Shown here: positions 1 through 7,601 of the stretch, in pieces
Layout of the letters: the number at the start of each line of letters is the position of its first letter
Numbering within the stretch: the first letter of the stretch is position 1
Origin: an uncultured bacterium
Lineage (GTDB): Bacteria; Actinomycetota; Coriobacteriia; Coriobacteriales; Coriobacteriaceae
Length of the DNA: 21,359 bases
Assembly: GCA_905214425.1 (NCBI GenBank)
Contig: CAJMLY010000031.1
Location: 1 to 21,359, forward strand
Direction of reading: 5' to 3'
Notes under the pieces: model-generated
Seen by the model: the letters and a program-made list of their open reading frames with translations, nothing else
Database searches by the model: none
What the model was told of the DNA's origin: nothing
Position numbers and translations under genes: made by a program

Positions 1-24
1 CCGATGTTTTGGTACCGACAGCGA

Positions 25-123
25 AAACCCGCCAGAGCGAGCAAGGTGCCTTGAAACAAGGCGGCATTGACCTTCTGGTCATGCCGCCGAAGTTGAAAGG
101 CAGATTGCCGCTCTGGCGGGTTT
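25..123. repeat. Nested inverted-repeat structure
   Basis: A perfect 15-bp inverted repeat (25-39 with 109-123, arm AAACCCGCCAGAGCG) encloses smaller hairpins. These are GCCTTG/CAAGGC at 48-53 and 57-62, and GGCGGCAT...GACC pairing with GGTC...ATGCCGCC at 60-88 with one bulged T. The outer arm is followed by TTTT on the minus strand and TTT on the plus strand, so the structure could end transcription from either side. It lies downstream of queA and of whatever lies left of the window. It may equally be a dispersed palindromic repeat. I see no coding sequence in 1-162. Confidence 0.5.
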
Positions 124-136
124 GCAGCGTCGAGCC

Positions 137-163
137 GTTACGCGGTTCGTAGAACCGCGTAAC
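137..163 (-). terminator. Hairpin at the 3' end of queA, possible terminator
   Basis: A perfect 12-bp stem (137-148 with 152-163, arm GTTACGCGGTTC) with a 3-nt loop overlaps the last base of the queA stop codon. There is no T-run after it on the minus strand, so it is not a textbook intrinsic terminator. It may protect the mRNA 3' end or act together with the larger structure at 25-123. Confidence 0.4.
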
Positions 164-1380
164 TAACAAATGAGCATCGCATCACCAAAGCTGAAGAAGC
201 GGTAGCGCTCCTCGATGGCGGCGGCGTAGGCATCCATGATCTGGTCGCGGGTGGCAAGCGCGCTCACGAGCATCATGAGCGTGGAGCGCGGCACGTGGAA
301 GTTTGTGATCAGCGCGTCGACCACGTGATAGGTCGAGCCGGGCATAAGGTAGAGCTGCGTCGTGGCGTTCTCGCGCACCACGATGTCACCGCGGCCAAGT
401 GTATCGGCCCCGTCCTCGCGGCCCTCAAAATAGCGCGCCGTCACGGCCGGATCGGACACCGGTGCCTCAGCGTCAAAGGCGCTCTCGAGCGAGCGCACTG
501 CGGTGGTACCGACAGCAATCACGCGATGCCCCTCGGCCTTAGCCTTATGCACGGCGTCGACAACCTCCTGCGACACGTGGTAGCGCTCGGTGTGCATCAC
601 GTGCTGCGTGGGGTCGTCCTCCTCCACCAGACGGAAGGTATCGATACCCACCTCGAGCTCGACGGCGGCAAACTTCGCACCCTTGGCCTCGATAGCGGCC
701 ATAAGCTCGGGCGTAAAATGCAGACCCGCCGTAGGAGCGGCAGCCGAGTGCTCCTCCTTCATGGCGTAGACGGTCTGGTACTTCTCGGGATCGCCCTCGT
801 AATCGGTAATGTAAGGCGGCAGCGGCACGTGGCCGGCAGCATGGATGGCCTCGTCGAGCGTGCGCGGGTCACCGGCGGCATTGCAACCGGCCGGCTCAAA
901 ACGCACCAGACGACCGCCGCGGCTATCGGTGACAAAGTCGATGACCTCGGCCATCAGCACCACGGGAGCCCCCTCGGGCGCATGGGCGCCACCGGCGCGA
1001 TACTCAATCTGAGCACCGGGCTTCAGGCGCTTGCCCGGCTTGACCAGGCACTCCCAAACGTGACCCAGCGGGTCAACATCCTCGCGGCGCTTGAGCAGCA
1101 GCGTCTCGACCACACCGCCCGAGCCAGCCTTGCGACCGATAAGACGGGCCGGCATCACGCGCGTCTGGTTGATGACGAGCACATCGCCCGGCTCGATATA
1201 GTCGATGATGTCGCGGAAGATGCGGTGCTCAACGGTACCGCCATGCTCTAGCGGCGTTCCTGTCTCGGAGCCTTTGCGATCAACCACCAGCAGGCGGCAG
1301 GAGTCGCGCGGCTCGGCAGGAGCCTGGGCAATCAGTTCCTCAGGAAGGTTGTAGTCAAAATCATCGGTACGCATAGACAC
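163..1380 (-). CDS. queA: S-adenosylmethionine:tRNA ribosyltransferase-isomerase QueA
   Basis: QueA transfers and isomerises the ribosyl group of S-adenosylmethionine onto preQ1 at tRNA position 34, giving epoxyqueuosine-tRNA. It is the next-to-last step of queuosine synthesis in the cytoplasm. The 405-residue product has the family hallmarks from end to end: FDYNLPEELIAQAP near the N-terminus, VLVINQTRVMPARL around residue 70, the PTAGLHFT motif in the middle, and ITNFHVPRSTLMMLVSA near the C-terminus. Length is slightly above usual. The start is a GTG with AAGGAG eight bases upstream; an in-frame ATG two codons later is possible but sits farther from that site. It follows queH by 64 bases on the same strand, so the two probably share a transcript. 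Identification is secure from the sequence. Confidence 0.96.
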   Translation of the reverse strand: MSMRTDDFDYNLPEELIAQAPAEPRDSCRLLVVDRKGSETGTPLEHGGTVEHRIFRDIIDYIEPGDVLVINQTRVMPARLIGRKAGSGGVVETLLLKRREDVDPLGHVWECLVKPGKRLKPGAQIEYRAGGAHAPEGAPVVLMAEVIDFVTDSRGGRLVRFEPAGCNAAGDPRTLDEAIHAAGHVPLPPYITDYEGDPEKYQTVYAMKEEHSAAAPTAGLHFTPELMAAIEAKGAKFAAVELEVGIDTFRLVEEDDPTQHVMHTERYHVSQEVVDAVHKAKAEGHRVIAVGTTAVRSLESAFDAEAPVSDPAVTARYFEGREDGADTLGRGDIVVRENATTQLYLMPGSTYHVVDALITNFHVPRSTLMMLVSALATRDQIMDAYAAAIEERYRFFSFGDAMLIC

Positions 1381-1444
1381 GTCGGATACTCCTTATATAG
1401 CTAAAGTCCGCTCTACATCCTAGCAGGCTGACGTCCCAAACGAA

Positions 1445-2020
1445 CTACTTTTTGGCGGCTTTGCGCTCGTCGCGGATGCGGGCGCGGTCCATGGCCGCCT
1501 CGACAGCCGAGAAGCGGCAACCACAGTAGTTCTGCCGATACATGCCAAGCTCGCGCGAACGACGTGTCGCCTCGGGGTAATACGGGCGAAAATCGCGAAT
1601 CACCGGGGTGAGCCCGTGTGCCGCCGCCAAGCGCTCAAGCACGTCATTGCAGGTATCGAACAGCTGGTACGGCGAGACGGCGAGCGTCGTGCCCACAAAC
1701 TCAAACCCGCGCTCCTGGGCCACGCGGCACGCCTCGGCCAAGCGCAGGGCATAGCACGCGCGACAGCGACGAGGCCGATCGACACCCAGCGGTGCCACGC
1801 CGGTCTCCCAGCGATCGCGGTCCTCCCCTGCCTCGATGAGCTCGATGTCGCCATCGGCACACCACCGGCGCAGCTCGTCCAAGCGGCGCTGCCATTCATC
1901 GCGCGGTTGAATATTGGGGTTGGTCCAGCAAATCGTGGGCTCAAACCCCTCCTCGCGCAGCAGGCGAACCGGCTCAAGCGAGCATGGTGCACAGCACGCA
2001 TGCAGCAACAACGACTTCAT
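1445..2020 (-). CDS. queH: Epoxyqueuosine reductase QueH
   Basis: QueH (formerly DUF208) reduces epoxyqueuosine to queuosine in tRNA, the final step after QueA, and is the non-homologous replacement of cobalamin-dependent QueG. The 191-residue protein shows the family cysteines: HACCAPC (Cys9, Cys10, Cys13), CRACY (Cys86, Cys89) and YCGC (Cys166, Cys168), expected to hold the iron-sulfur centre. It also has a TTL motif at 111-113. The reading frame is open 59 codons farther upstream, but that part overlaps the preceding gene. GAGGAG lies six bases before the ATG at 2020, whereas it directly touches the ATG at 2026, so 2020 is chosen. The gene starts 10 bases after the DUF3267 stop codon, which suggests one operon with that gene and queA. 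Confidence 0.93.
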   Translation of the reverse strand: MKSLLLHACCAPCSLEPVRLLREEGFEPTICWTNPNIQPRDEWQRRLDELRRWCADGDIELIEAGEDRDRWETGVAPLGVDRPRRCRACYALRLAEACRVAQERGFEFVGTTLAVSPYQLFDTCNDVLERLAAAHGLTPVIRDFRPYYPEATRRSRELGMYRQNYCGCRFSAVEAAMDRARIRDERKAAKK

Positions 2021-2030
2021 CGACATCTCC

Positions 2031-2597
2031 TCACCCAAAAAAGCGCACGCCAAAGGACGTATCCTCGCAGGCGACAATGCGGCGGTCGCGCAGGATGGTC
2101 CGCACGTAATACCAATCGCCCACGCAGCCCGACAAGTGCAGACCAGCCGCCAGGTAGCACAGCAGCGGATAGCCCGAGAACGCAAACCCCAGGGCAAACG
2201 CCACCGTCAAAACAACCGTGGGCGCCAGGCAAATGGCCATGTACCGCCGACGCGAATACACAACGCCCTCGGCGCAGGCATAGATCATCGCCGTCTCACG
2301 ATTCGCGCCAAAGGTCACATGCGCGCCCGCAGGCGCCAGCAGCTTAAAAAACACCGCATGCACCAGCTCGTGCACGGCAAACGACGCTGCAGAAACCGCA
2401 GCCACACCGACCATCCAGCCCACGACGGTGGTCCAGCCGCCCGCCTCAGCCGCATCCAAGTCCGCAGGCCCGCCCAGCAGCATAAACATCGGCACCAGGC
2501 ACACGGCAAACACCGCGATCACGGCCATCCCCCACACGAAGCAAGCGTGTAGAAAATCCTCGTCCTCAAACGCATGTATGTTGGAAATCTCATTCAT
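2031..2597 (-). CDS. DUF3267 family putative membrane zinc metalloprotease
   Basis: This 188-residue protein is predicted to have about four membrane segments (roughly 20-42, 58-75, 119-140, 143-158). An HELVH zincin motif sits at residues 76-80, next to the second segment. A GD pair at 160-161 is placed like the third metal ligand in DUF3267 proteins, which are predicted intramembrane or membrane-embedded zinc peptidases of largely unknown substrate. The gene is first in a tight minus-strand group with queH (10-base gap) and queA. Nothing in the protein itself links it to tRNA modification. No strong ribosome-binding site is visible, and a TATCCT box lies very close to the ATG, so the message may have a very short leader. 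Family assignment is good; substrate unknown. Confidence 0.8.
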   Translation of the reverse strand: MNEISNIHAFEDEDFLHACFVWGMAVIAVFAVCLVPMFMLLGGPADLDAAEAGGWTTVVGWMVGVAAVSAASFAVHELVHAVFFKLLAPAGAHVTFGANRETAMIYACAEGVVYSRRRYMAICLAPTVVLTVAFALGFAFSGYPLLCYLAAGLHLSGCVGDWYYVRTILRDRRIVACEDTSFGVRFFG

Positions 2598-2729
2598 AGC
2601 ATCTTAGGATAGCGCCCCTGCCACGTACCCGTCCGCATGTGCGATAATGTCGAACGATATGCACGAATTGACCACCGCATCGCCAGGCCTTGCGCCCGGC
2701 CGCGCTCTTACCATATGCGAAGGAGTCCC

Positions 2730-4880
2730 ATGGCATCCAAATACTCCATGAACGACCGTCCCAGCTGGCCTCGCCGCGCCATCGTTACCGCCGGCGAGCC
2801 CTACGGCAACAAGGGCCTTCACTTTGGCCACGTTGGCGGCGTCTTTGTCCCGGCCGACTTCTTCGCCCGCTTCCTGCGCGACCGCCTGGGCCGCGAGAAC
2901 GTCATCTTCACCTCGGGCACCGACTGCTACGGCTCGCCCATCATGGAGAGCTACCGCAAGCTCAAGGAGAATGAAGGCTACGATAAGTCCATCGGCGAGT
3001 ATGTCGAGTCCAATCACTCCCGCCAGGCCACGACCCTCAACAACTACAACATCAGCTGCGATATCTATGGCGGCTCGGGCCTTGAGCCGGCGGCCCAGAT
3101 CCACAACGAGGTGACCGCCGAGATTATCGAGCGTCTGCACGAGCAGGGCACCATCTCCAAGCGCTCCACGCTGCAGTTCTACGACGCCAAGGCCGGCACG
3201 TTCCTCAACGGTCGCCAGGTCATCGGCCGCTGCCCCATCCAGGGCTGCAAGTCCGAGAAGGCTTATGCCGACGAGTGCGACCTAGGTCACCAGTTTGAGC
3301 CCGAGGAGCTCATCGCGCCCAAGAGCCAGCTCACTGGCGAGGTGCCCGAGCTGCGCCCGGTCGACAACCTCTACTTCGACCTGCCGGCCTACCTCGACTT
3401 TATGAAGACCTATACCGCCAAGCTCGCCCAGAATCCGCAGGTTCGCTCCGTGGTCTCCAAGACCATGGAGGAGTGGCTGCTGCCGGCGCAACTCTACATC
3501 CAGAACAAGTTCCGCGAGGCCTTCGACGCCGTCGAGGACCAGCTGCCCGAGCACACCGTGCTGGAGCCCGAGGGCAACAAGAGCAGCTTTACCGTCACCT
3601 TCCCCAGCTGGAAGGAGCGCGACGACGCCCACGCGGTGCTCGCCAACGGCGGCGTGCGCTTCCGCAGTGGCAAGGCGCTCGTGCCCTTCCGCATCACCGG
3701 TAACATCGACTGGGGCGTTCCGGTGCCCGAGGTCGACGGCGTGAACGACGTCACCTGCTGGTGCTGGCCCGAGAGCCTGTGGGCGCCCATCAGCTACACC
3801 CGCACCGTGCTCGCACGCGATGCCAAGGCCGCCGGCGTGACCGAGGGCGTCGCCGCCCAGGATGCCGCCCTCATGGGCGAGCCCGCCGCCGATTCCACGC
3901 AGGTCCCCGCGCCCACCTACCAGCACAGCTCGCTCGATTGGCGCGACTGGTGGTGCTCGGACGACGCTCAGATCTACCAGTTCATCGGTCAGGACAACAT
4001 CTATTTCTACTGCATCGCGCAGACCGCCATGTGGGAGGCCCTGGGCTGGAACCTCACGCAGAGCACCGTCAGCGCCTGCTATCACCTGCTCTACATGGGC
4101 AAAAAGGCGAGCTCGTCCTCGCAGACGCCTCCCCCGCCGGCAGACGACCTGCTCAACCACTACACCTGCGAGCAGATGCGCGCGCATTGGCTGTCGCTCG
4201 GCCTGTCCGAGAAGCCGGTGAGCTTTAGTCCCAAGGCATACGACACACGCGTGACCGGCAAGGACAAGGACGGCAACGAGGTGCGCGCCTGCGATGACAA
4301 GCGCGTCATCGATCCGGCCCTTAAGGAGAGCGCCCTTTTGACCGGCGTGTTCAACCGCCTGGCCCGCAGCTGCTTCTACGGCGTCGCCATCAAGGAGGGC
4401 GACGAGAGCCCCTATCGCAACGGTTGCATTCCGGCCGGCGCCGCCTCCGCCACCGTGGTCGAAGCAGCCGAGCAGGCAGCTCTCTCCTTTGAGCAGGCCA
4501 TGTACAAGTTCGAGACGCACCGCGCGCTCGCCGTGTGCGACGACTACCTGCGTGCCGCCAACAAGCGCTGGAGCGACGCCTCCAAGGCCGCCAACAAGCT
4601 CGAGGGCGAGCCGGCAAACGCCGCCATGAAGCAGGCCCTGGTCGACGCCTTTACCGAGCTGCGCGTGGCAACCGTCCTGATGCACGGCATCGTTCCGGCC
4701 GGCTGCGAGCTCATCTGCGAGTACTTCGACGTCGATCCGGTCGCCTTCTTTAGCTGGGATAACATCTTTGCCTCCACGGACGAGTTTGTGGAGAGCCTGG
4801 GCGAGAAGCCCGGCGAGCACCGCGTGAAGCCGCTGCCCCCGCGCTTCGACTTCTTCAGCAAGCACGAGAGCCAGTACTAA
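2730..4880 (+). CDS. Methionyl-type class I aminoacyl-tRNA synthetase (divergent MetG-like)
   Basis: This 716-residue enzyme resembles methionyl-tRNA synthetase, which charges tRNA-Met with methionine using ATP. The catalytic fold is recognisable: HFGH at 31-34 (HIGH motif), FTSGTDCYGSPIM at about 60-72, and a zinc knuckle with Cys168, Cys173, Cys183 and perhaps His187, followed by ELIAPKS. FIGQDNIYFYCIA at 418-430 matches the MetRS FIGKD region, and a helical anticodon-binding-like domain follows from about 530. Two points are odd. The KMSKS loop reads KASSS at 459-463, losing the second lysine. A block of roughly 60-70 residues (about 262-320) is inserted between the zinc lobe and the second half of the Rossmann fold. 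No EMAP-type tRNA-binding tail is present. The start at 2730 follows GAAGGAG; an ATG at 2637 lacks such a site. It may be the main MetG or a divergent paralogue, so no symbol is given. Confidence 0.82.
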   Translation: MASKYSMNDRPSWPRRAIVTAGEPYGNKGLHFGHVGGVFVPADFFARFLRDRLGRENVIFTSGTDCYGSPIMESYRKLKENEGYDKSIGEYVESNHSRQATTLNNYNISCDIYGGSGLEPAAQIHNEVTAEIIERLHEQGTISKRSTLQFYDAKAGTFLNGRQVIGRCPIQGCKSEKAYADECDLGHQFEPEELIAPKSQLTGEVPELRPVDNLYFDLPAYLDFMKTYTAKLAQNPQVRSVVSKTMEEWLLPAQLYIQNKFREAFDAVEDQLPEHTVLEPEGNKSSFTVTFPSWKERDDAHAVLANGGVRFRSGKALVPFRITGNIDWGVPVPEVDGVNDVTCWCWPESLWAPISYTRTVLARDAKAAGVTEGVAAQDAALMGEPAADSTQVPAPTYQHSSLDWRDWWCSDDAQIYQFIGQDNIYFYCIAQTAMWEALGWNLTQSTVSACYHLLYMGKKASSSSQTPPPPADDLLNHYTCEQMRAHWLSLGLSEKPVSFSPKAYDTRVTGKDKDGNEVRACDDKRVIDPALKESALLTGVFNRLARSCFYGVAIKEGDESPYRNGCIPAGAASATVVEAAEQAALSFEQAMYKFETHRALAVCDDYLRAANKRWSDASKAANKLEGEPANAAMKQALVDAFTELRVATVLMHGIVPAGCELICEYFDVDPVAFFSWDNIFASTDEFVESLGEKPGEHRVKPLPPRFDFFSKHESQY

Positions 4881-4881
4881 A

Positions 4882-4901
4882 GCACGCCAGCAGCGGCGTG
4901 C
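4882..4901. other. Short hairpin between the MetRS-like and methyltransferase genes
   Basis: A perfect 7-bp stem (GCACGCC with GGCGTGC) and 6-nt loop begins just after the upstream stop codon. It has no T-run, so it is more likely an attenuating or mRNA-stabilising hairpin than a terminator. The 59-base gap and common strand are compatible with co-transcription of both genes. Confidence 0.35.
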
Positions 4902-4939
4902 CTGGAAAGTAGTCAATTTGGGACGGGAAGGAAAAACGG

Positions 4940-6043
4940 ATGTCCAAGCCGCGTCGTCGTAAGCAGAAAAAGCAGGTTAAGCCCGAGCTCAAGCTCAGGC
5001 AGTTTGCCGCCACCGAGCTTTCCGACCAGCTTGCCGCCCTTCCCTGCGCCACCGACCTGCCGCGCTTTATGGTCGACACGGTCGCCGGTGCCTATGCCCC
5101 CACCGATGCTCAGCTCATGACCGAGGGCTTTGGCGCCGCGGCAACACGCCCAGTCACACTGCGCGCCAACACCCTCAAGGCGACCGCCGAAGACATCGCC
5201 GCCGCACTCGACGAGGCCGGTATCGCGCACCGCGCCGTCGCATGGTACCAGGATGCCTTCATCCTGCCCGAGGCCCAGGTTTCCGATCTATGGGACCTCG
5301 ACATCTACCGCGACGGCAAGATCTATCTGCAGAGCCTGTCATCCATGATGCCGCCGTTGGTCCTGGGCGCCCAGGCAGGCGAGGACATCCTGGACATGTG
5401 CGCGGCCCCCGGCGGCAAGACGACGCAGATCGCCGCCCTCACGCAGGGACAGGCGCACCTTACCGCCTGCGAGATGAGCATTCCCCGCGCCGAGAAGCTC
5501 GAAGCCAACCTCCACCGCCAAGGCGCAAAAAACGTGCCCGTCATGCGCATCGACGCACGCGAGCTCGACGAGTTCTTCCGCTTTGACCGTATCCTGCTCG
5601 ACGCTCCCTGCACCGGCACGGGCACCGTCATCAGCGGCAACGAGAAGAGTCTGCGCGGCCTCACCGAGCAGTTGCTCGGCAAGTGCGCCCGCTCGCAGCG
5701 CGCGCTTCTGGACCGCGCCATGGGAGCCCTCAAACCGGGCGGCACACTCGTCTATTCGACTTGTTCGATCTTGCCGCAGGAAAACGAGGACGCCCTGCAA
5801 GAGGCCCTCGACAAGCACATGGACTGCGAGCTTATCCCCCTCGACGGCACGCCGAGCGAAAGTGAAACGCGCCGTGCTCAGGAAGCTGGCGAAGAGTCGC
5901 GCGTCGAGAGCAACGCCCTCACCGAGGCCATCGCCGCCGGCCACGTCTCGTCCGTCGCCAACGGAATGCCCGGCACGCTGACCATTCCGCCCAGCCGCGA
6001 CTTTGAGGGCTTCTATATCGCCCTGATCCGAAAACGCAGCTAG
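4940..6043 (+). CDS. NOL1/NOP2/Sun (RsmB/RsmF-like) RNA m5C methyltransferase
   Basis: A 367-residue SAM-dependent methyltransferase expected to form 5-methylcytosine in rRNA or tRNA. CAAPGGK at 154-160 is the SAM-binding motif I. DAPC at 221-224 supplies one catalytic cysteine (Cys224), and TCS at 274-276 supplies the other (Cys275), the two-cysteine arrangement of this family. FEGFYIAL near the C-terminus is the usual closing motif. The N-terminus is lysine/arginine-rich (MSKPRRRKQKKQ), probably for RNA contact. No NusB-like RsmB domain is present and the length is shorter than full RsmF, so the exact target base cannot be named. GGGAAGGA precedes the ATG by about seven bases. It follows the MetRS-like gene on the same strand, consistent with a translation-related pair. 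Confidence 0.92.
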   Translation: MSKPRRRKQKKQVKPELKLRQFAATELSDQLAALPCATDLPRFMVDTVAGAYAPTDAQLMTEGFGAAATRPVTLRANTLKATAEDIAAALDEAGIAHRAVAWYQDAFILPEAQVSDLWDLDIYRDGKIYLQSLSSMMPPLVLGAQAGEDILDMCAAPGGKTTQIAALTQGQAHLTACEMSIPRAEKLEANLHRQGAKNVPVMRIDARELDEFFRFDRILLDAPCTGTGTVISGNEKSLRGLTEQLLGKCARSQRALLDRAMGALKPGGTLVYSTCSILPQENEDALQEALDKHMDCELIPLDGTPSESETRRAQEAGEESRVESNALTEAIAAGHVSSVANGMPGTLTIPPSRDFEGFYIALIRKRS

Positions 6044-6081
6044 CGCACGGATTCAAAACTCAACAAACTATCTCCGTGCGC
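6043..6081. terminator. Possible bidirectional terminator between convergent genes
   Basis: A perfect 9-bp inverted repeat (GCGCACGGA at 6043-6051, TCCGTGCGC at 6073-6081) brackets the stop codons of two convergent genes. The loop is 21 nt and there is no T-run, so termination is only suggested by position. Confidence 0.35.
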
Positions 6082-6238
6082 GCTTGTCCTGCTGGTCACG
6101 GTGCTGCTTAAGTGCCTCGCGTTCCTTGCGCTCGGCTCTTTTGCCTTTAATGGCCGTAACCACAAAGTAGATGACCGCGGCGGCTACGATTGCGCCCACA
6201 CACAGGCCAATCGAGCCCAACATTGCTGTGAATTCCAT
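6068..6238 (-). CDS. Small single-pass membrane protein (56 aa)
   Basis: Translating the minus strand from the ATG at 6238 gives 56 residues, beginning MEFTAMLGSIGLCVGAIVAA and ending in TAG at 6068. One strong hydrophobic segment spans about residues 7-29. After it comes a highly charged, helix-prone tail (about 31-56) rich in Lys, Arg, Glu and Gln, typical of a small anchor protein with a cytosolic tail. A purine-rich GAGAGGTGA sits about seven bases before the ATG, and codon use fits the neighbouring genes. Its 3' end faces the methyltransferase gene only 24 bases away. I do not recognise a family. The hydrophobic segment, ribosome-binding site and fit in an otherwise empty gap support a real gene. 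Confidence 0.65.
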   Translation of the reverse strand: MEFTAMLGSIGLCVGAIVAAAVIYFVVTAIKGKRAERKEREALKQHRDQQDKRARR

Positions 6239-6352
6239 TCCGCGTCACCTCTCTTTTAAACGGGACATTCAAGATAGCACCTCAATACCCGCCACCACAG
6301 CTCCTTCACGTTCGCCGGCCCTTCGGTCTAACGGATGGCGCGGCGGGGAAAA

Positions 6353-6404
6353 ATCAACTCGTCAAACGATTTAGCAAGCACAACGCTGCCGGCACCTTGC
6401 CGGC
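6353..6404 (+). promoter_or_regulatory. Candidate upstream regulatory region of the TIM-barrel gene
   Basis: In the 191-base gap between the small membrane gene and the gene at 6430, ATCAAC (6353-6358) is followed by CGATTTAGCAA (6367-6377). The same two words in the same order occur upstream of fbp (8672-8677 and 8689-8699). A 7-bp hairpin GCCGGCA/TGCCGGC lies at 6388-6404. No convincing sigma-70 promoter pair could be placed; TAGAAT at 6415-6420 might be a -10 box but lacks a partner. Confidence 0.3.
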
Positions 6405-6429
6405 CACCATCGCATAGAATCGAGGATCA

Positions 6430-7521
6430 ATGGATACCCTCAACGACCTAAACGAGCGCGTCGACGCCTTTGTCGGCACCAGCTCCTTCGATATGCCTGC
6501 CGCGCCAGACAACCAAGCCCCCATCGATGTTCCCGCCGAGGTTCACGAGGACATCGTCGCCTCGGTCGATTTTTCCGAGGTCGAGCTCGCAGACGAGTTC
6601 ACCGAGCCCCAGGTAGCCGTGACCCCCAACGGACTGCTTCCCATGGAGCCGCTGCCCATCGACGGGCGCCTGCGCAAGGCGGCCCTCCGCATGCCCGATG
6701 AGATTGAGGAGGCCAGCGGCTTTACGCTCTTCGGTCGTCGTATCAAGTCGCTTATCTACACCACCGACGTCGCGGTCATCCGCAACTCCAATGCCGACGC
6801 TGTGTTCGCCGTCTACCCCTTCACGCCACAGCCTGCCATTACGCAGGCGCTGTTGACCGTCGCCGAGTGCCCGGTCTTTGTAGGCGTGGGCGGCGGAACT
6901 ACGACCGGCAAGCGCTCCGTACAGATGGCAGCCGTCTCCGAGATGCAGGGCGCGGCGGGCTGCGTGGTCAACTCCCCCGCCACTGCCGAGATGGTCGAGC
7001 ACATCACCAACATCGCCGACATCCCCGTCATCGCCACGGTCGTACGTTGCGACGATGATGCGCATGCCAAAGTGCGCGCCGGAGCCAAGATTCTCAACAT
7101 CGCGGCCGGCAAGAACACGCCACAGGTCCTGCGTGAACTGCGTGAACACTATCCCAACCTGCCGCTCATCGCACCGGGCGGCAAAACACCCGAGAGCATC
7201 CGTGAAACCATCGCCGCCGGCGCCAACGCCATCATCTGGACACCGCCTTCGGCCCAGCAGCTGCAGACCGACATGATGCAGCGCTACCGCAAGATGAAAG
7301 AAGACGCCACGCCCGTCATCTCGCGCGACGATGTGCCCATTATCGACCAAGTCGCCGCCGCCGAGGTCAGCCAGGTCGAGAACATGAATCCCGACGTGCC
7401 GATTCCCGACGAAGTCATTGAGCGCGTCGCTTCGATCCACGAGCGCGTCGAGGAGCATCGCGCCAACCGCGGCCTCAAGCCTTCATTGCACGGCTTTTTC
7501 TTCCGCGGCAAGAAACACTAA
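6430..7521 (+). CDS. Conserved TIM-barrel protein of unknown function
   Basis: A 363-residue protein whose middle part (about 80-290) matches a conserved Firmicutes/Actinobacteria family often labelled simply 'hydrolase'. The order of strands suggests a phosphate-binding TIM barrel: DVAVIRNSNADAVFAVYPFTP at 113-133, FVGVGGGTTTGK at 150-161, IPVIATVV at 198-205, GAKILNIAAGK at 218-228, PLIAPGGKTPESI at 245-257 and GANAIIWTPPS at 264-274. The glycine-rich loops near the C-terminal strands are like those of NanE, TrpF and KDPG aldolases, but no catalytic residues can be assigned with confidence. The first 75 residues are acidic and probably disordered, an extension I do not associate with the family. 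GAGG precedes the ATG by four bases. A strong terminator follows, so the gene appears monocistronic. The function is unknown; 'hydrolase' should not be taken as established. Confidence 0.75.
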   Translation: MDTLNDLNERVDAFVGTSSFDMPAAPDNQAPIDVPAEVHEDIVASVDFSEVELADEFTEPQVAVTPNGLLPMEPLPIDGRLRKAALRMPDEIEEASGFTLFGRRIKSLIYTTDVAVIRNSNADAVFAVYPFTPQPAITQALLTVAECPVFVGVGGGTTTGKRSVQMAAVSEMQGAAGCVVNSPATAEMVEHITNIADIPVIATVVRCDDDAHAKVRAGAKILNIAAGKNTPQVLRELREHYPNLPLIAPGGKTPESIRETIAAGANAIIWTPPSAQQLQTDMMQRYRKMKEDATPVISRDDVPIIDQVAAAEVSQVENMNPDVPIPDEVIERVASIHERVEEHRANRGLKPSLHGFFFRGKKH

Positions 7522-7533
7522 CCTCAACAGCAA

Positions 7534-7570
7534 GGCCCGCCCCACAAACGTGAGGCGGGCCGTTTTCGTT
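7534..7570 (+). terminator. Rho-independent terminator
   Basis: GGCCCGCC at 7534-7541 pairs perfectly with GGCGGGCC at 7554-7561 across a 12-nt loop, followed by GTTTTCGTTT. It lies 13 bases after the TIM-barrel stop codon. The opposite strand has a weaker T-rich tail (TTGCTGTTG), so it may also serve the convergent DegV gene. Confidence 0.85.
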
Positions 7571-7601
7571 TGAGCAATCGCGCGCGACGTGATGGGCCAA
7601 G

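Noticed and set aside
2637..2729. 31-residue N-terminal extension of the MetRS-like protein
   Set aside because: It lacks a ribosome-binding site and family resemblance; GAAGGAG precedes the ATG at 2730.
3282..4916. Minus-strand open frame (544 codons) opposite the MetRS-like gene
   Set aside because: Composition typical of a complementary-strand shadow and no motifs; the plus-strand gene has clear synthetase motifs.
6171..6374. Plus-strand open frame of 67 codons in the 6044-6429 gap
   Set aside because: No ribosome-binding site or recognisable features, and it overlaps the better supported 56-residue minus-strand gene.
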